A stretch of DNA of 18,924 nt from Prevotellaceae bacterium (GCA_015257125.1 JABZKU010000038.1:1-18924), one strand, 5' to 3'; counted from the stretch's first letter, positions 7,224 to 15,603 are shown. Notes: a model not told the origin generated them from the sequence alone. Numbers and translations: made by a program.

Positions 7224-9386
7224 ATGACACACCCCACTCCCCGCCCACTGCTCCGCCTGCTCGGCGTGCTGTTCGTTTTCCTCTTCGCCCTCCTGCCCCT
7301 CGCGGCGCAAAAGGGTAATAAGGACTTCGAGGACTACAACGTGCAACGCGGCTTCGAAATGCTGCAAAACGACGAAGATCTCGACGAAGCGCTCAAGCAA
7401 TTCCAAACCGCGCTCGAAAAGAACCCGCGCAACGGCTATGCCCATTTCTTCATTGGCCTCATCCGCCTCAACAACGACGAAAACGGCAACGCCCTCTCCG
7501 CTTTCGATCTGGCCATCAAGCATTTGCCTAAGAAAGACAAGAAAACACTTGCCCTTGTGCAATCCAAACGCGCGCTCGTCCACTTGGAACTCACCGACAC
7601 CACGGCCGCTCTCACCGATCTCGGCACGGCCATCCGCCTTGTGCCCGACGACAAAGACTATTACCAACAGCGCGGCGATCTCTACTACGAGATGAGTCGC
7701 TACGACCTCTCCGACCGCGACTACGAGCAGATGCAAAAACTCGACAAAGGCGACACCTATTCTTATATGGGGCTGGGACGCAACGCGGTGGCACGCAAAG
7801 ACTACGACCGCGCCCTCACCCTCTTCGACCGCGTGGTGCAACTTGCTCCCGAATACAGCCAAGGCTATTCCTTCCGCGCCGAGGTGCACTTGCTGCGTCG
7901 CGACTATCCACGCGCCGTGGAGGACTGCGCCACGGCTTTCGTCCACGTGGGCGACGACATCGACAACAAAGCTTTCCAAGTCTTCGGCACCCTCTGCGAC
8001 TCTGCTGCCGCCCCGCTGCGCGCACGCCTCAAAGTGCTGCGCAACAAAGAGCCGAACGAACGAAAATGGCCCTTGCTCCTGGCCGGTATCGAACGCGCGC
8101 AACACCACTACGGCCGTGCGGTGAACTACCGCCTCGAAGAGTATGCCATGGATCCCTCGGCCGGTACCGCCAACGGCATTGCCACCGACCTCAATGCCCT
8201 CGGACTCACGGAGGCCGCAGTGACATGGGCTGCACGCGCCGAGGAAGAGGACTCCAGCAGTCTGTCAACAATACTCTTACAAGCGGAACTGCTCACCGAC
8301 CTCCACCGCTACGACGAAGCCAACGCGGCACTGGATCGCGCACAGGCCATCGATGCCGAAGACGCCCGCGTCTACCTGCAGCGCTCCTTGATCCACCGCG
8401 AACAGAAAAACTACGAAGCCGCTGTGGAAGCCATGGACATGGCGCTCTCGCTCAACGAGGAGTCGACCATCCTCCACGACCTGCACGGACGCTTGCTCCT
8501 GAAAATGGGGCAGAAAGAGCGTGCCGACGCAGACTTCCGCCGCGAGTTGGAACTCGAAAAAACGCCCGACGATTACTTCGTCTCGCCCTTTGCCCTCTAT
8601 TTCCTCGGACGCCCGAAAGCGGCCGTCGCACGCATGGACTCCATCATGGCCAAGGGCGATGAGGACAACGCCTACAACGCTGCTTGTCTCCACGCACTGT
8701 GCGGCAACAAGCAGCAGGCACTCACCTATTTAGAGCGTGCGCTGAAGAGCCGAAAGTACACCGATTTCGACCACATCGACAAAGACTCTGACCTTGACAA
8801 CCTGCGCAACGATGCTGATTTCAAGGCGCTGGTGAAGCAATATCGCGACGCGTGGGAAGCCCACCTCGCCGCTGAGCGCAAACTCCTCGACCCGCGTGCC
8901 ACAGAGGGCACAAAGAGCCACGCACCCACCGTCGCCGCACCGGCACCCGGCACGAAAAAAACCGCCGGAACGGCAGCCGCCGCCACAAAACACGGCGTTT
9001 CGGAAATCGCCTTCACCCGTACGGGCGGCGTCACGCAGGTGCCTTGCACCATCAATGGGCTGCCCCTCCACTTTGTTTTCGACACAGGAGCGTCGGACGT
9101 GACGCTCTCGTCGGTCGAAGCGCTGTTTATGTTCAAGAACGGCTATCTCAAACCCACCGACGTGATCGGCCGCCGCGCCTATCTCACCGCCTCGGGCGAT
9201 GTGGTGGAGGGCACGAGCGTGCGCCTGCGCTCTGTGACCTTCGGCGGCATGACGCTCGACAATGTGCGCGCCTCCATCACCCACAGTCAGGACGCGCCAC
9301 TCCTCCTCGGCCAGTCGGTGCTCAGCCGACTGGGAAAAGTGGAAATCGACAACCGGGCCAACGTGATTCGCATCACGCAAAAATAA
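7224..9386 (+). CDS. Exported TPR protein with C-terminal retropepsin-like aspartic protease domain
   Basis: The 720-residue product starts with an uncleaved-type or Sec signal segment (about 1-29, hydrophobic core VLFVFLFALLPLAA), so it is likely periplasmic or envelope-facing. Residues about 38-550 are a run of tetratricopeptide-like helical repeats with alternating A/Y/G/A/P signatures, for example ALKQFQTALEKNPRNGYAHF and AVEAMDMALSLNEES. An Ala/Pro/Thr/Lys linker follows (about 560-588). The last 120 residues resemble the single-lobe aspartyl protease family: FVFDTGASDVTLS with catalytic Asp620, and LLLGQSVLSRLGKVEIDN (693-710). Single-lobe enzymes act as dimers, so the TPR part may dimerise or recruit substrate; this is inference. 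The preceding 77 bp contain an imperfect -7 box (TATATTTT, 7170-7177) and a 7-bp inverted repeat (7142-7148 with 7178-7184), but no convincing promoter. Confidence 0.85.
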   Translation: MTHPTPRPLLRLLGVLFVFLFALLPLAAQKGNKDFEDYNVQRGFEMLQNDEDLDEALKQFQTALEKNPRNGYAHFFIGLIRLNNDENGNALSAFDLAIKHLPKKDKKTLALVQSKRALVHLELTDTTAALTDLGTAIRLVPDDKDYYQQRGDLYYEMSRYDLSDRDYEQMQKLDKGDTYSYMGLGRNAVARKDYDRALTLFDRVVQLAPEYSQGYSFRAEVHLLRRDYPRAVEDCATAFVHVGDDIDNKAFQVFGTLCDSAAAPLRARLKVLRNKEPNERKWPLLLAGIERAQHHYGRAVNYRLEEYAMDPSAGTANGIATDLNALGLTEAAVTWAARAEEEDSSSLSTILLQAELLTDLHRYDEANAALDRAQAIDAEDARVYLQRSLIHREQKNYEAAVEAMDMALSLNEESTILHDLHGRLLLKMGQKERADADFRRELELEKTPDDYFVSPFALYFLGRPKAAVARMDSIMAKGDEDNAYNAACLHALCGNKQQALTYLERALKSRKYTDFDHIDKDSDLDNLRNDADFKALVKQYRDAWEAHLAAERKLLDPRATEGTKSHAPTVAAPAPGTKKTAGTAAAATKHGVSEIAFTRTGGVTQVPCTINGLPLHFVFDTGASDVTLSSVEALFMFKNGYLKPTDVIGRRAYLTASGDVVEGTSVRLRSVTFGGMTLDNVRASITHSQDAPLLLGQSVLSRLGKVEIDNRANVIRITQK

Positions 9387-9546
9387 GCCGCCGGCACCCT
9401 TCGCGCTCACCTTGCGCAACCTTGCACACAAGGCGAGAAACGACCGAGGCAAAAAGCCTTCTGCGCTCAAAAAAATCCGCCGATGCGACGAAATGCGTCG
9501 ATAGGAGCGGAAAGCATCGTATAAAAAGGCCTTTTCTCCTCAAAAA
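9387..9546. other. Intergenic stretch after the TPR-protease gene
   Basis: I see no gene here. It holds a 5-bp inverted repeat (9486-9490 with 9496-9500) and a perfect 12-bp palindrome AAAAGGCCTTTT (9524-9535), neither with a clear terminator tail. A terminator for the upstream gene is therefore not evident, although the rimP promoter that follows is well formed. Confidence 0.4.
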
Positions 9547-9578
9547 TTTGTACAGTCCCCGCAAATTGCTTATATTTG
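9547..9578 (+). promoter_or_regulatory. Bacteroidota-type promoter for rimP-nusA-infB
   Basis: TTTG at 9547-9550 and TATATTTG at 9571-9578 (exact TAnnTTTG) are separated by 20 nt. Transcription would start near 9585, leaving a leader of about 115 nt before rimP. Confidence 0.7.
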
Positions 9579-9594
9579 CAGCGTTCAAACAGAC

Positions 9595-9630
9595 GTGAGG
9601 GGCTCAAATGAAGCTCCTCACTTCTTTTAA
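9595..9630 (+). terminator. Terminator-like hairpin in the rimP leader, possible attenuator
   Basis: The segment 9595-9604 pairs with 9612-9621 (10 bp including one G-U) around a 7-nt loop, and is followed directly by TTCTTTTAATT. It lies about 10 nt inside the predicted transcript of the rimP operon, downstream of its promoter. It is too far from the previous gene (more than 200 bp) to be an obvious terminator for it, though that remains possible. Position and shape suit premature termination ahead of rimP-nusA-infB. Confidence 0.5.
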
Positions 9631-9636
9631 TTAGCC

Positions 9637-9672
9637 GTGTCTCACCCCACTTCGCCACCGAAGTCGAGACAC
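9637..9672 (+). promoter_or_regulatory. Second stem-loop in the rimP leader
   Basis: An outer 7-bp stem (9637-9643 with 9666-9672) encloses an inner 6-bp stem (9649-9654 with 9659-9664) with a 4-nt loop and unequal bulges. It ends 29 nt before the rimP start codon. Part of its 3' half (9660-9668) could instead pair with 9617-9624 of the preceding hairpin, so the two structures may be mutually exclusive. Confidence 0.4.
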
Positions 9673-9701
9673 CCCAACTCATTTCACACCGACTGACACT
9701 C

Positions 9702-10169
9702 ATGATCAGTAAAGCAGCCGTAGAACAACTCATCGCCGACTGGCTCGTCGGCAAAGACTATTTCCTGACCGACCTGGTCATCACGCCCGATGACCGCATC
9801 ATCGTGGAAATCGACCACGCCGAAGGGGTGTGGATCGAAGATTGTGTGGCGCTCTCTCGCCACATCGAAGACGGACTGGACCGCGACGAGACAGATTTCG
9901 AACTCGAAGTGGGCAGCGCCGGCTTGGGACAGCCCTTCAAAGTGCTGCGCCAATATGAAATCCACGTCGGAGACGATGTGGAGGTGCTCACCGCCGAAGG
10001 CAAAAAACTCGTCGGCCGCCTCACCGCTGTCGACAACGGCCAAATCACCCTCACGCAAACCGTGAAAGTGAAGGCACCGGGCGAAAAACGCCCCCACCTG
10101 GAAGAGGTGGAAACCGTGCTTTCGCTCGATGCGGTGAAATGGACCAAACTTTACATCGACTTCAAATAA
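9702..10169 (+). CDS. rimP: Ribosome maturation factor RimP
   Basis: RimP assists late maturation of the 30S ribosomal subunit in the cytoplasm. The 155-residue length fits the family. The N-terminal domain (about 1-75) contains DDRIIVEIDHAEGVWIEDCV and ends in the family-typical ELEVGSAGLGQPFK stretch. The C-terminal SH3-like domain (about 83-155) starts VGDDVEVLTAEGKKLVGRL and ends with a typical VKWTKLYIDFK. The start is ATG at 9702, with no Shine-Dalgarno. The gene leads the rimP-nusA-infB order, which is conserved across many bacteria and supports the call. Confidence 0.95.
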   Translation: MISKAAVEQLIADWLVGKDYFLTDLVITPDDRIIVEIDHAEGVWIEDCVALSRHIEDGLDRDETDFELEVGSAGLGQPFKVLRQYEIHVGDDVEVLTAEGKKLVGRLTAVDNGQITLTQTVKVKAPGEKRPHLEEVETVLSLDAVKWTKLYIDFK

Positions 10170-10290
10170 AATAGCGCCCGCCCACGCGCGACGATGCTCC
10201 ATACTCGGCGCAACCACCGCGCACGCTGCAGCCACTTGCACCGCGAGGCCGGCTTATACACCCCATTCGCATATATCACAGCGACCCACC

Positions 10291-11559
10291 ATGGCCAAAA
10301 AGCAAACCGAAACTCCCAGTTTGTTGGAGACCTTCAGAGACTTCAACCAAACCAAAAATATCGATGATACCACTTTGCTCGGCGTGCTCGAAGAGAGCTT
10401 CCGCAGTGTCATCGCCAAAATCTTCGGCACGGACGAAAATTTCACCGTCGTGGTCAATCCCGACAAAGGTGACTTCGAAATCACGCGCAGCCGTGAGATT
10501 GTAGCCGACGATGAAGTGGAAGATCCCAACAAACAAATCGCGCTCTCTGAAGCTCGCCGCATCGAACCCGACTTTGAAGTGGGGGAAGACTGCAGCGAGC
10601 ACATCGAATTTGAAGATTTCGGCCGCCGCGCCATCCTAACCCTCCGCCAAACCTTGGCCAGCAAGATCCTTGAGCTCGAACACGACTCCATATATAATAA
10701 GTATAAGGATCGTGAGGGCGAGATGGTGACGGCCGAAGTTTACCAAACGTGGAAGAACGAAACGCTCCTCGTAGACGAAGAGAAAAACGACCTCTTGCTG
10801 CCCAAAAGCCAGCAGATTCCTCGCGACTACTACCACAAGGGCGACCACATCAGCGCCGTGATCGACCGCGTCGACAACACGAACGGCAATCCGAAGATCT
10901 ATCTTTCGCGCACCAGCCCCATGTTCCTGCGTCGCCTGCTCGAACGCGAGATTCCCGAAATCGCCGAAGGTGTCATCCAGCTCCGTGCTGTGGCGCGTAT
11001 CCCGGGCGAACGCGCGAAGATCGCCGTCGAAAGCTTCGACCCCAACATTGATCCCGTCGGTTCGTGCGTGGGTGTGGGCGGAAGCCGCATCAACGGTATC
11101 GTTCGCGAACTGCGCAACGAGAACATCGATGTCATTCCCTACTCTTCCAACACGATGTTGTTCATCCAACGTGCCCTCAATCCGGCACACATCAACAACA
11201 TTGAGATCAACGAAGAACTCAAAAAGGCCGACGTCTTCCTCAATCCCGACCAAGTGAGCCTCGCCATCGGTAAAGGCGGCCAAAATATCAAGCTCGCCTC
11301 CATGCTCACCGGCTATACCATCGACGTCTTCCGCGAAGTCGAAGGCGAACAGCCCATCGACGACATTTATCTCGACGAATTCTCGGACGAAGTAGACCAA
11401 TGGGTCATCGACGCCGTGAAGAACATGGGGCTGCGCACCGCACGAGAAGTGCTGAATGCCCCCCGAGATATGATCGCTGAAAAGGCCGACCTCGAAGACG
11501 ACACCGTAGACCACCTCCTCTCCGTGCTCCGCGCAGAGTTTGACGACAGCGAAAGCTAA
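10291..11559 (+). CDS. nusA: Transcription termination/antitermination factor NusA
   Basis: NusA binds RNA polymerase and nascent RNA to modulate pausing, termination and antitermination. The 422-residue protein shows the N-terminal polymerase-binding domain (about 1-130, ending SKILELEHDSIYNKYKDREG), an S1 domain (about 140-205), KH1 (about 235-300, with DPVGSCVGVGGSRINGI) and KH2 (about 305-350, with SLAIGKGGQNIKLAS). The proteobacterial acidic repeat domains are absent; a short helical tail ends the protein. The KH1 loop reads GVGG, where I expect a basic residue at the third position (E. coli GMRG). The gene lies 121 bp after rimP without a visible promoter or terminator in the gap. Its stop codon overlaps an upstream in-frame ATG of infB. 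Confidence 0.96.
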   Translation: MAKKQTETPSLLETFRDFNQTKNIDDTTLLGVLEESFRSVIAKIFGTDENFTVVVNPDKGDFEITRSREIVADDEVEDPNKQIALSEARRIEPDFEVGEDCSEHIEFEDFGRRAILTLRQTLASKILELEHDSIYNKYKDREGEMVTAEVYQTWKNETLLVDEEKNDLLLPKSQQIPRDYYHKGDHISAVIDRVDNTNGNPKIYLSRTSPMFLRRLLEREIPEIAEGVIQLRAVARIPGERAKIAVESFDPNIDPVGSCVGVGGSRINGIVRELRNENIDVIPYSSNTMLFIQRALNPAHINNIEINEELKKADVFLNPDQVSLAIGKGGQNIKLASMLTGYTIDVFREVEGEQPIDDIYLDEFSDEVDQWVIDAVKNMGLRTAREVLNAPRDMIAEKADLEDDTVDHLLSVLRAEFDDSES

Positions 11560-11633
11560 TGCCGAGGGCTTCGGCCCCCACCGCCTTCCCCTTTCGTCAC
11601 ATCGGCCATGCACGCGGCCACAACCCACACACA

Positions 11634-14552
11634 ATGAGATTAAGCAAAGCTACCAAAGAATTTAACATCGCAACCCAAAGAGCCGTTGACACGCTCAAAG
11701 AGCACGGTCACGTCGTCGAGGCCAACCCCAATGCAAAAATCGACGACGCACAATACGAGATTCTCAAAAAGGTGTTTGCCAGCGACAAAGCCCAAAAGGA
11801 CGAGGCCGAAAAGCTCTTCCCCAGCCGACGCGAGGAGAAACGCAACGAGAAGGCCGATAAGCCCGAAGTGAACGACGAGGCGCCCGCCGCTCCTGCCGAA
11901 ACGCCCGCTCCCGCGGCCGAAACTTCGACCGAAGCCCAGCCCACCGCCGAAGAGACCAAGACCGAAGTGCCCGAAGACCTCAAGCCCCAGGTGAAGGTGC
12001 TCGGTAAGATTGAGCTCGAAGACAACGCCGGCGGCAAAAAACGCGGCTCGCGCAAGTCGACTGCCGCCTCCAAGACGGAGAAAGCAGCCGAAAAATCGGC
12101 ACCCGCCAAAAAGCCCGAGGCAGCGCCTGCCGCAGCCGAAAGCGTAGCCCCCGAGGCACCCGCCGAAAAGCCCGCAGCTCCTGCACAACCCGCGGCGGAA
12201 GAGCAAACACCCGCCACGGAAACCGCAGCAGCTCCCGCCGAAGCATCCGCTCCCGCGGCCACTGCCGATGCGCCTGCCGCCACCGGTAACGAGAACGACG
12301 CTGAAACAACCTCCGTCGGTGGTGCTCCGCGCCTCACCGGCCCGAAGGTGGTCGGCAAAATCGACCTCGATGCCATCAACGCCAACACGCGCCCCAAGAA
12401 AAAGAGCAAAGAAGAGCTCCGCAAAGAGCGCAACGACAAGCGCAACCCCGCCGGCAAGAAGCGCGCACGCATCGGCAACGAGCGAGTAGACGTGAGCGCC
12501 GAAGCCAAAAAGAACAATGCCGGCGGCAACGCCGGTGCAGGTGCGGGTCAGAATCGCAACAACCAAAACCGCAATAACCAGAACGCCGCCAAGGGTCAAG
12601 GCAAGAAGGGCAAGAAAGGCAACGCCCCCGCACAGCCCGTCAGCGACGAGGACGTAGCAAAGCAGGTAAAAGAAACCCTCGCACGTCTGCAAGCGAAGGG
12701 TGCCGGCAAGGGCAAGGGCGCGAAATACCGTAAGGAGAAGCGCGAAGCCGCCCGCGAGCGTCACGAAGAAGACCTCATGCGTCGCGATGCCGAGAGCCGC
12801 GTGCTCAAACTCACCGAGTTTGTGACCGCCAACGAGCTCGCCACAATGATGGACGTCCCCGTCACGCAAGTTATCGGCACCTGCATGAGCATCGGCATCA
12901 TGGTTTCGATCAACCAGCGCCTCGACCAAGAGACTATTGAGATGGTGGCCGATGAATTTGGCTTCAGCACCGAGTTTGTCAGCGCAGAAGTGCAAGAAGC
13001 GATCATCGAAGAAGTGGACAGCGACGAAGATCTCGAGCCCCGCGCTCCCATCGTTACCGTCATGGGTCACGTCGACCACGGTAAAACCTCCTTGCTCGAC
13101 CACATTCGCAACGCCAACGTCATCGCCGGTGAGGCCGGTGGTATCACACAGCACATCGGTGCCTACAATGTCCGCCTCAAAAATGGCCGCTCCGTCACCT
13201 TCCTCGACACCCCCGGTCACGAAGCGTTCACCGCCATGCGTGCTCGCGGTGCACAAGTCACCGACATCGCCATTATCATCATTGCCGCCGACGACAATGT
13301 GATGCCCCAGACCAAGGAAGCCATCAATCACGCCGTGGCTGCGGGCGTTCCCATCGTCTTCGCCATCAACAAGATCGATAAGCCCGGCGCCAACCCCGAC
13401 GCCATCAAGAGCACCCTCGCTTCGATGAACTTCCTCGTCGAAGAATGGGGCGGTAAATACCAATCGCAGGACATCTCGGCCAAGAAGGGCGAAGGCGTGT
13501 TCGAACTCCTCGAAAAAGTGCTCCTCGAAGCCGACCTCCTCGAGCTCAAAGCCAACCCGAAGCGTCGTGCCGTCGGCACCGTCATCGAGAGTTCGCTCGA
13601 CAAGGGTCGCGGCTACGTCTCCACCGTCCTCGTTTCCAACGGTACCCTGCGCCAAGGCGACGTCATCGTGGCCGGTACCCACGCCGGACGCGTCAAAGCC
13701 CTCTTCAATGAGCGCGGCGTTCGCGTCCAGGAAGTGCCCCCCGCACACGCCGCCACCGTTCTCGGCTTCGACGGCGCACCCCAAGCCGGCGACCAGTTCA
13801 ACGTCATGGAGACCGAGCAAGAAGCCCGCGAAATCGCCAACAAGCGTCTGCAACTTCAGCGCGAACAAAACCTCCGCACCTCCAAGATGCTCACGCTCGA
13901 CGAGATCGGCCGCCGCTTGAAGCTCGGCGACTACCAAGAACTCAACATCGTCGTCAAGGGCGACGTGGACGGTTCGGTACAAGCCCTCTCCGACTCCTTC
14001 ATTCGTCTCTCTACCGAGTCCATCGCCATCAACGTCATCCACAAGGGCGTGGGTCAAATCTCTGAGAACGACGTCACCCTCGCTGCCGCCTCCAAGGCCG
14101 TCATCGTCGGTTTCCAAGTGCGTCCCTCAGCCGGTGCGCGCAAACTCGCCGAGAAGGAAGGTGTCGACATCCGCCTCTACTCCATCATCTACGATGCCAT
14201 CGAGGAAGTCAAGGAAGCCATGGAAGGCATGCTCAAGCCCATTGTCAAGGAAGAGATCACCGCGATGGTCGAAGTGCGCCAAGTCTTCCACATCTCCAAG
14301 GTCGGCTACATCGCCGGTGCCTACGTCATCGACGGTAAAGTCTCCCGTTCCGACAAAGCCCGCCTCATCCGCGACGGCGTGGTGGTCTTCTCCGGCGACA
14401 TCGCCGCCCTCAAGCGTTTCAAAGACGACGTCAAGGAAGTCACCACCAACTTCGAGTGCGGTATCTCCCTCCAAGGATGCAACGACATCAAGGAAGGCGA
14501 CACCATCGAAACCTACCGCGAAATCGAAATCAAGCAAAAGCTCAACGCTTAA
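11634..14552 (+). CDS. infB: Translation initiation factor IF-2
   Basis: This GTPase brings fMet-tRNA to the ribosome during initiation. Counted from ATG 11634, the protein has 972 residues: IF-2 N-terminal fold (about 2-52, MRLSKATKEFNIATQRAV), a long Ala/Pro/Glu/Lys linker, a second IF2_N-like helical domain (about 389-449), the G domain with GHVDHGKT (478-485), DTPGHE (525-530) and NKID (579-582), then beta-barrel, IF-2 domain 3 and the tRNA-binding C-terminal domain. All GTPase motifs are intact. ATG 11634 was chosen because the canonical Bacteroidota N-terminus begins there. An earlier in-frame ATG at 11559 overlaps the nusA stop and would add 25 residues of no recognisable fold. The gene is third in the operon and is followed by a strong terminator. 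Confidence 0.96.
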   Translation: MRLSKATKEFNIATQRAVDTLKEHGHVVEANPNAKIDDAQYEILKKVFASDKAQKDEAEKLFPSRREEKRNEKADKPEVNDEAPAAPAETPAPAAETSTEAQPTAEETKTEVPEDLKPQVKVLGKIELEDNAGGKKRGSRKSTAASKTEKAAEKSAPAKKPEAAPAAAESVAPEAPAEKPAAPAQPAAEEQTPATETAAAPAEASAPAATADAPAATGNENDAETTSVGGAPRLTGPKVVGKIDLDAINANTRPKKKSKEELRKERNDKRNPAGKKRARIGNERVDVSAEAKKNNAGGNAGAGAGQNRNNQNRNNQNAAKGQGKKGKKGNAPAQPVSDEDVAKQVKETLARLQAKGAGKGKGAKYRKEKREAARERHEEDLMRRDAESRVLKLTEFVTANELATMMDVPVTQVIGTCMSIGIMVSINQRLDQETIEMVADEFGFSTEFVSAEVQEAIIEEVDSDEDLEPRAPIVTVMGHVDHGKTSLLDHIRNANVIAGEAGGITQHIGAYNVRLKNGRSVTFLDTPGHEAFTAMRARGAQVTDIAIIIIAADDNVMPQTKEAINHAVAAGVPIVFAINKIDKPGANPDAIKSTLASMNFLVEEWGGKYQSQDISAKKGEGVFELLEKVLLEADLLELKANPKRRAVGTVIESSLDKGRGYVSTVLVSNGTLRQGDVIVAGTHAGRVKALFNERGVRVQEVPPAHAATVLGFDGAPQAGDQFNVMETEQEAREIANKRLQLQREQNLRTSKMLTLDEIGRRLKLGDYQELNIVVKGDVDGSVQALSDSFIRLSTESIAINVIHKGVGQISENDVTLAAASKAVIVGFQVRPSAGARKLAEKEGVDIRLYSIIYDAIEEVKEAMEGMLKPIVKEEITAMVEVRQVFHISKVGYIAGAYVIDGKVSRSDKARLIRDGVVVFSGDIAALKRFKDDVKEVTTNFECGISLQGCNDIKEGDTIETYREIEIKQKLNA
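11877..12610 (+). repeat. Low-complexity linker in infB
   Basis: Codons about 82-225 of infB encode an Ala/Pro/Glu/Lys-rich stretch with repeated APAE, PAAE and EKPA units. Codons about 297-325 add a Gly/Asn/Gln tract with QNRNNQNRNNQN. Both are coding repeats rather than separate elements, and probably form a disordered arm between the N-terminal and GTPase domains. Long linkers of this kind are normal for IF-2 in this phylum. Confidence 0.6.
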
Positions 14553-14562
14553 TCCACACATT

Positions 14563-14598
14563 GCCGCGATCGGTTCCTTTCCGATCGCGGCTTTTTTT
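14563..14598 (+). terminator. Rho-independent terminator of rimP-nusA-infB
   Basis: A perfect 11-bp stem (14563-14573 with 14581-14591) with a 7-nt loop is followed by seven Ts, starting 10 bp after the infB stop codon. It is a textbook intrinsic terminator. Confidence 0.93.
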
Positions 14599-14742
14599 GT
14601 ACCTTCGCCCGGCAATTTCCCACTTTTGCACAAAAACGCCCCGAAACGTCACAAAACAGCAGGGCGAAGAAGGCCATTCGTCGACAAAACCCGTTCATTA
14701 GTCGATAAGTTCGTCCGAAACAGCGCATTCCCCGAAAGGCCA

Positions 14743-14774
14743 TTTGCTTTTTACCTCCCAATTCTCTATTTTTG
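14743..14774 (+). promoter_or_regulatory. Bacteroidota-type promoter for the DUF4923 gene
   Basis: TTTG at 14743-14746 and TATTTTTG at 14767-14774 are 20 nt apart. The predicted transcription start lies only about 10 nt before the ATG at 14791, so the leader is very short. A weaker possible promoter overlaps the infB terminator (TTTG 14596-14599, 21 nt, CACTTTTG 14621-14628; one mismatch in the -7 box). Confidence 0.68.
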
Positions 14775-14790
14775 CAATAACAAAAAGACA

Positions 14791-15447
14791 ATGAAGAAGT
14801 CACTTTTCGCAGCCCTCGCCTTCGCGTCTTCGCTGCTCCTCACCACCTCCTGCGACACCCCCGAAACCCTCAAAGGAGTACAGCCCAGCGCCGCCAACAC
14901 TCTCTCCGCACTCAACACCGGAGGCACGATGCTTACCAATCTCGTCGGCAACTTTCTCAACGGCGGCAGCGTAACAGAACGTGATCTCGTCGGCACATGG
15001 ACCTACAACGGAGTCAACTGTGTCTTCGAAAGCCAAAACCTCTTGGCACAAGCCGGCGGCGTCGCCGCATCCAGCGCGCTCGAAACCAAAATCGACGAGC
15101 AACTCAAGCGCTACGGCATCAGCAAAGGCGTGACCCGCTTCACCTTCAACGCCGACAAAACCTTCACCGCGACACTCAACGGTCGCAACCTAAGCGGAAC
15201 TTATAGCCTCGACACCGCGTCGAAAACGCTACACCTTCAATTCGTAGGCGGACTCCTCAACCTCCAGCCCCAAGTCACTCGCAACGGCAACGGCATCGCC
15301 CTCCTTTTCGAGTCTGACAAACTCTTGGGGCTCCTCAGCACCGCCTCCTCCTTCCTCGGCAAGATGGGTAATTCCAACCTCGCCATGGTCTCTTCGCTCC
15401 TCGGCAACTACCAAGGTATGCGCATCGGACTCAAACTCTCGAAGTAA
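14791..15447 (+). CDS. DUF4923 family lipoprotein
   Basis: The 218-residue product has a signal peptide ending in LTTSC (Cys21 lipidated; Thr rather than Leu at position -3, so the lipobox is imperfect). The remainder matches what I know of DUF4923, a lipocalin-like Bacteroidota family: VGTWTYNGVNCVFESQNLL (66-84), a central helical stretch with ALETKIDEQL, then FTFNADKTFTATLNGRNLSG and LQFVGGLL. Its function is unknown; a small-ligand-binding barrel in the periplasm is plausible. The start was placed at 14791 because the signal peptide begins there and a promoter lies immediately upstream; the open frame extends further 5' only as an out-of-register reading of infB. It has its own promoter and terminator. 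Confidence 0.85.
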   Translation: MKKSLFAALAFASSLLLTTSCDTPETLKGVQPSAANTLSALNTGGTMLTNLVGNFLNGGSVTERDLVGTWTYNGVNCVFESQNLLAQAGGVAASSALETKIDEQLKRYGISKGVTRFTFNADKTFTATLNGRNLSGTYSLDTASKTLHLQFVGGLLNLQPQVTRNGNGIALLFESDKLLGLLSTASSFLGKMGNSNLAMVSSLLGNYQGMRIGLKLSK

Positions 15448-15525
15448 ACGCCTCAGCGCTCCCCACTTCGATCTCGCGGCAGCCGCGCACCGGCACAAAC
15501 ACCCCCGCAGCACCGCAAACCCTCG

Positions 15526-15568
15526 GCGACCGTCGCCCGCATTCCCCCGCGATTCGCGACCGTCACCC
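15526..15568 (+). repeat. Short imperfect direct repeat in the gap after the DUF4923 gene
   Basis: A 13-nt unit (GCGACCGTCGCCC at 15526-15538) recurs with one change at 15556-15568, exactly 30 bp apart. The first copy sits in a small palindrome. It may be a protein-binding pair or chance in GC-rich DNA. Confidence 0.3.
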
Positions 15569-15603
15569 ACTCCCCACGGCATTTCTCGTATTTATAGTTT
15601 CCG

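Noticed and set aside
7176..8108. 310-codon minus-strand frame over the TPR gene
   Set aside because: It is an in-register shadow of the TPR coding sequence with no independent motif.
11640..14117. 825-codon open frame antisense to infB
   Set aside because: It has the same cause as the nifJ antisense frame: in-register complement of a gene with strong codon bias. Its Gly- and Leu-rich composition is an artefact of the Ala/Pro-rich linker.
14134..14790. Extended N-terminus for the DUF4923 protein
   Set aside because: The extension reads infB out of frame and crosses the infB terminator; the real start at 14791 has a signal peptide and a promoter directly upstream.
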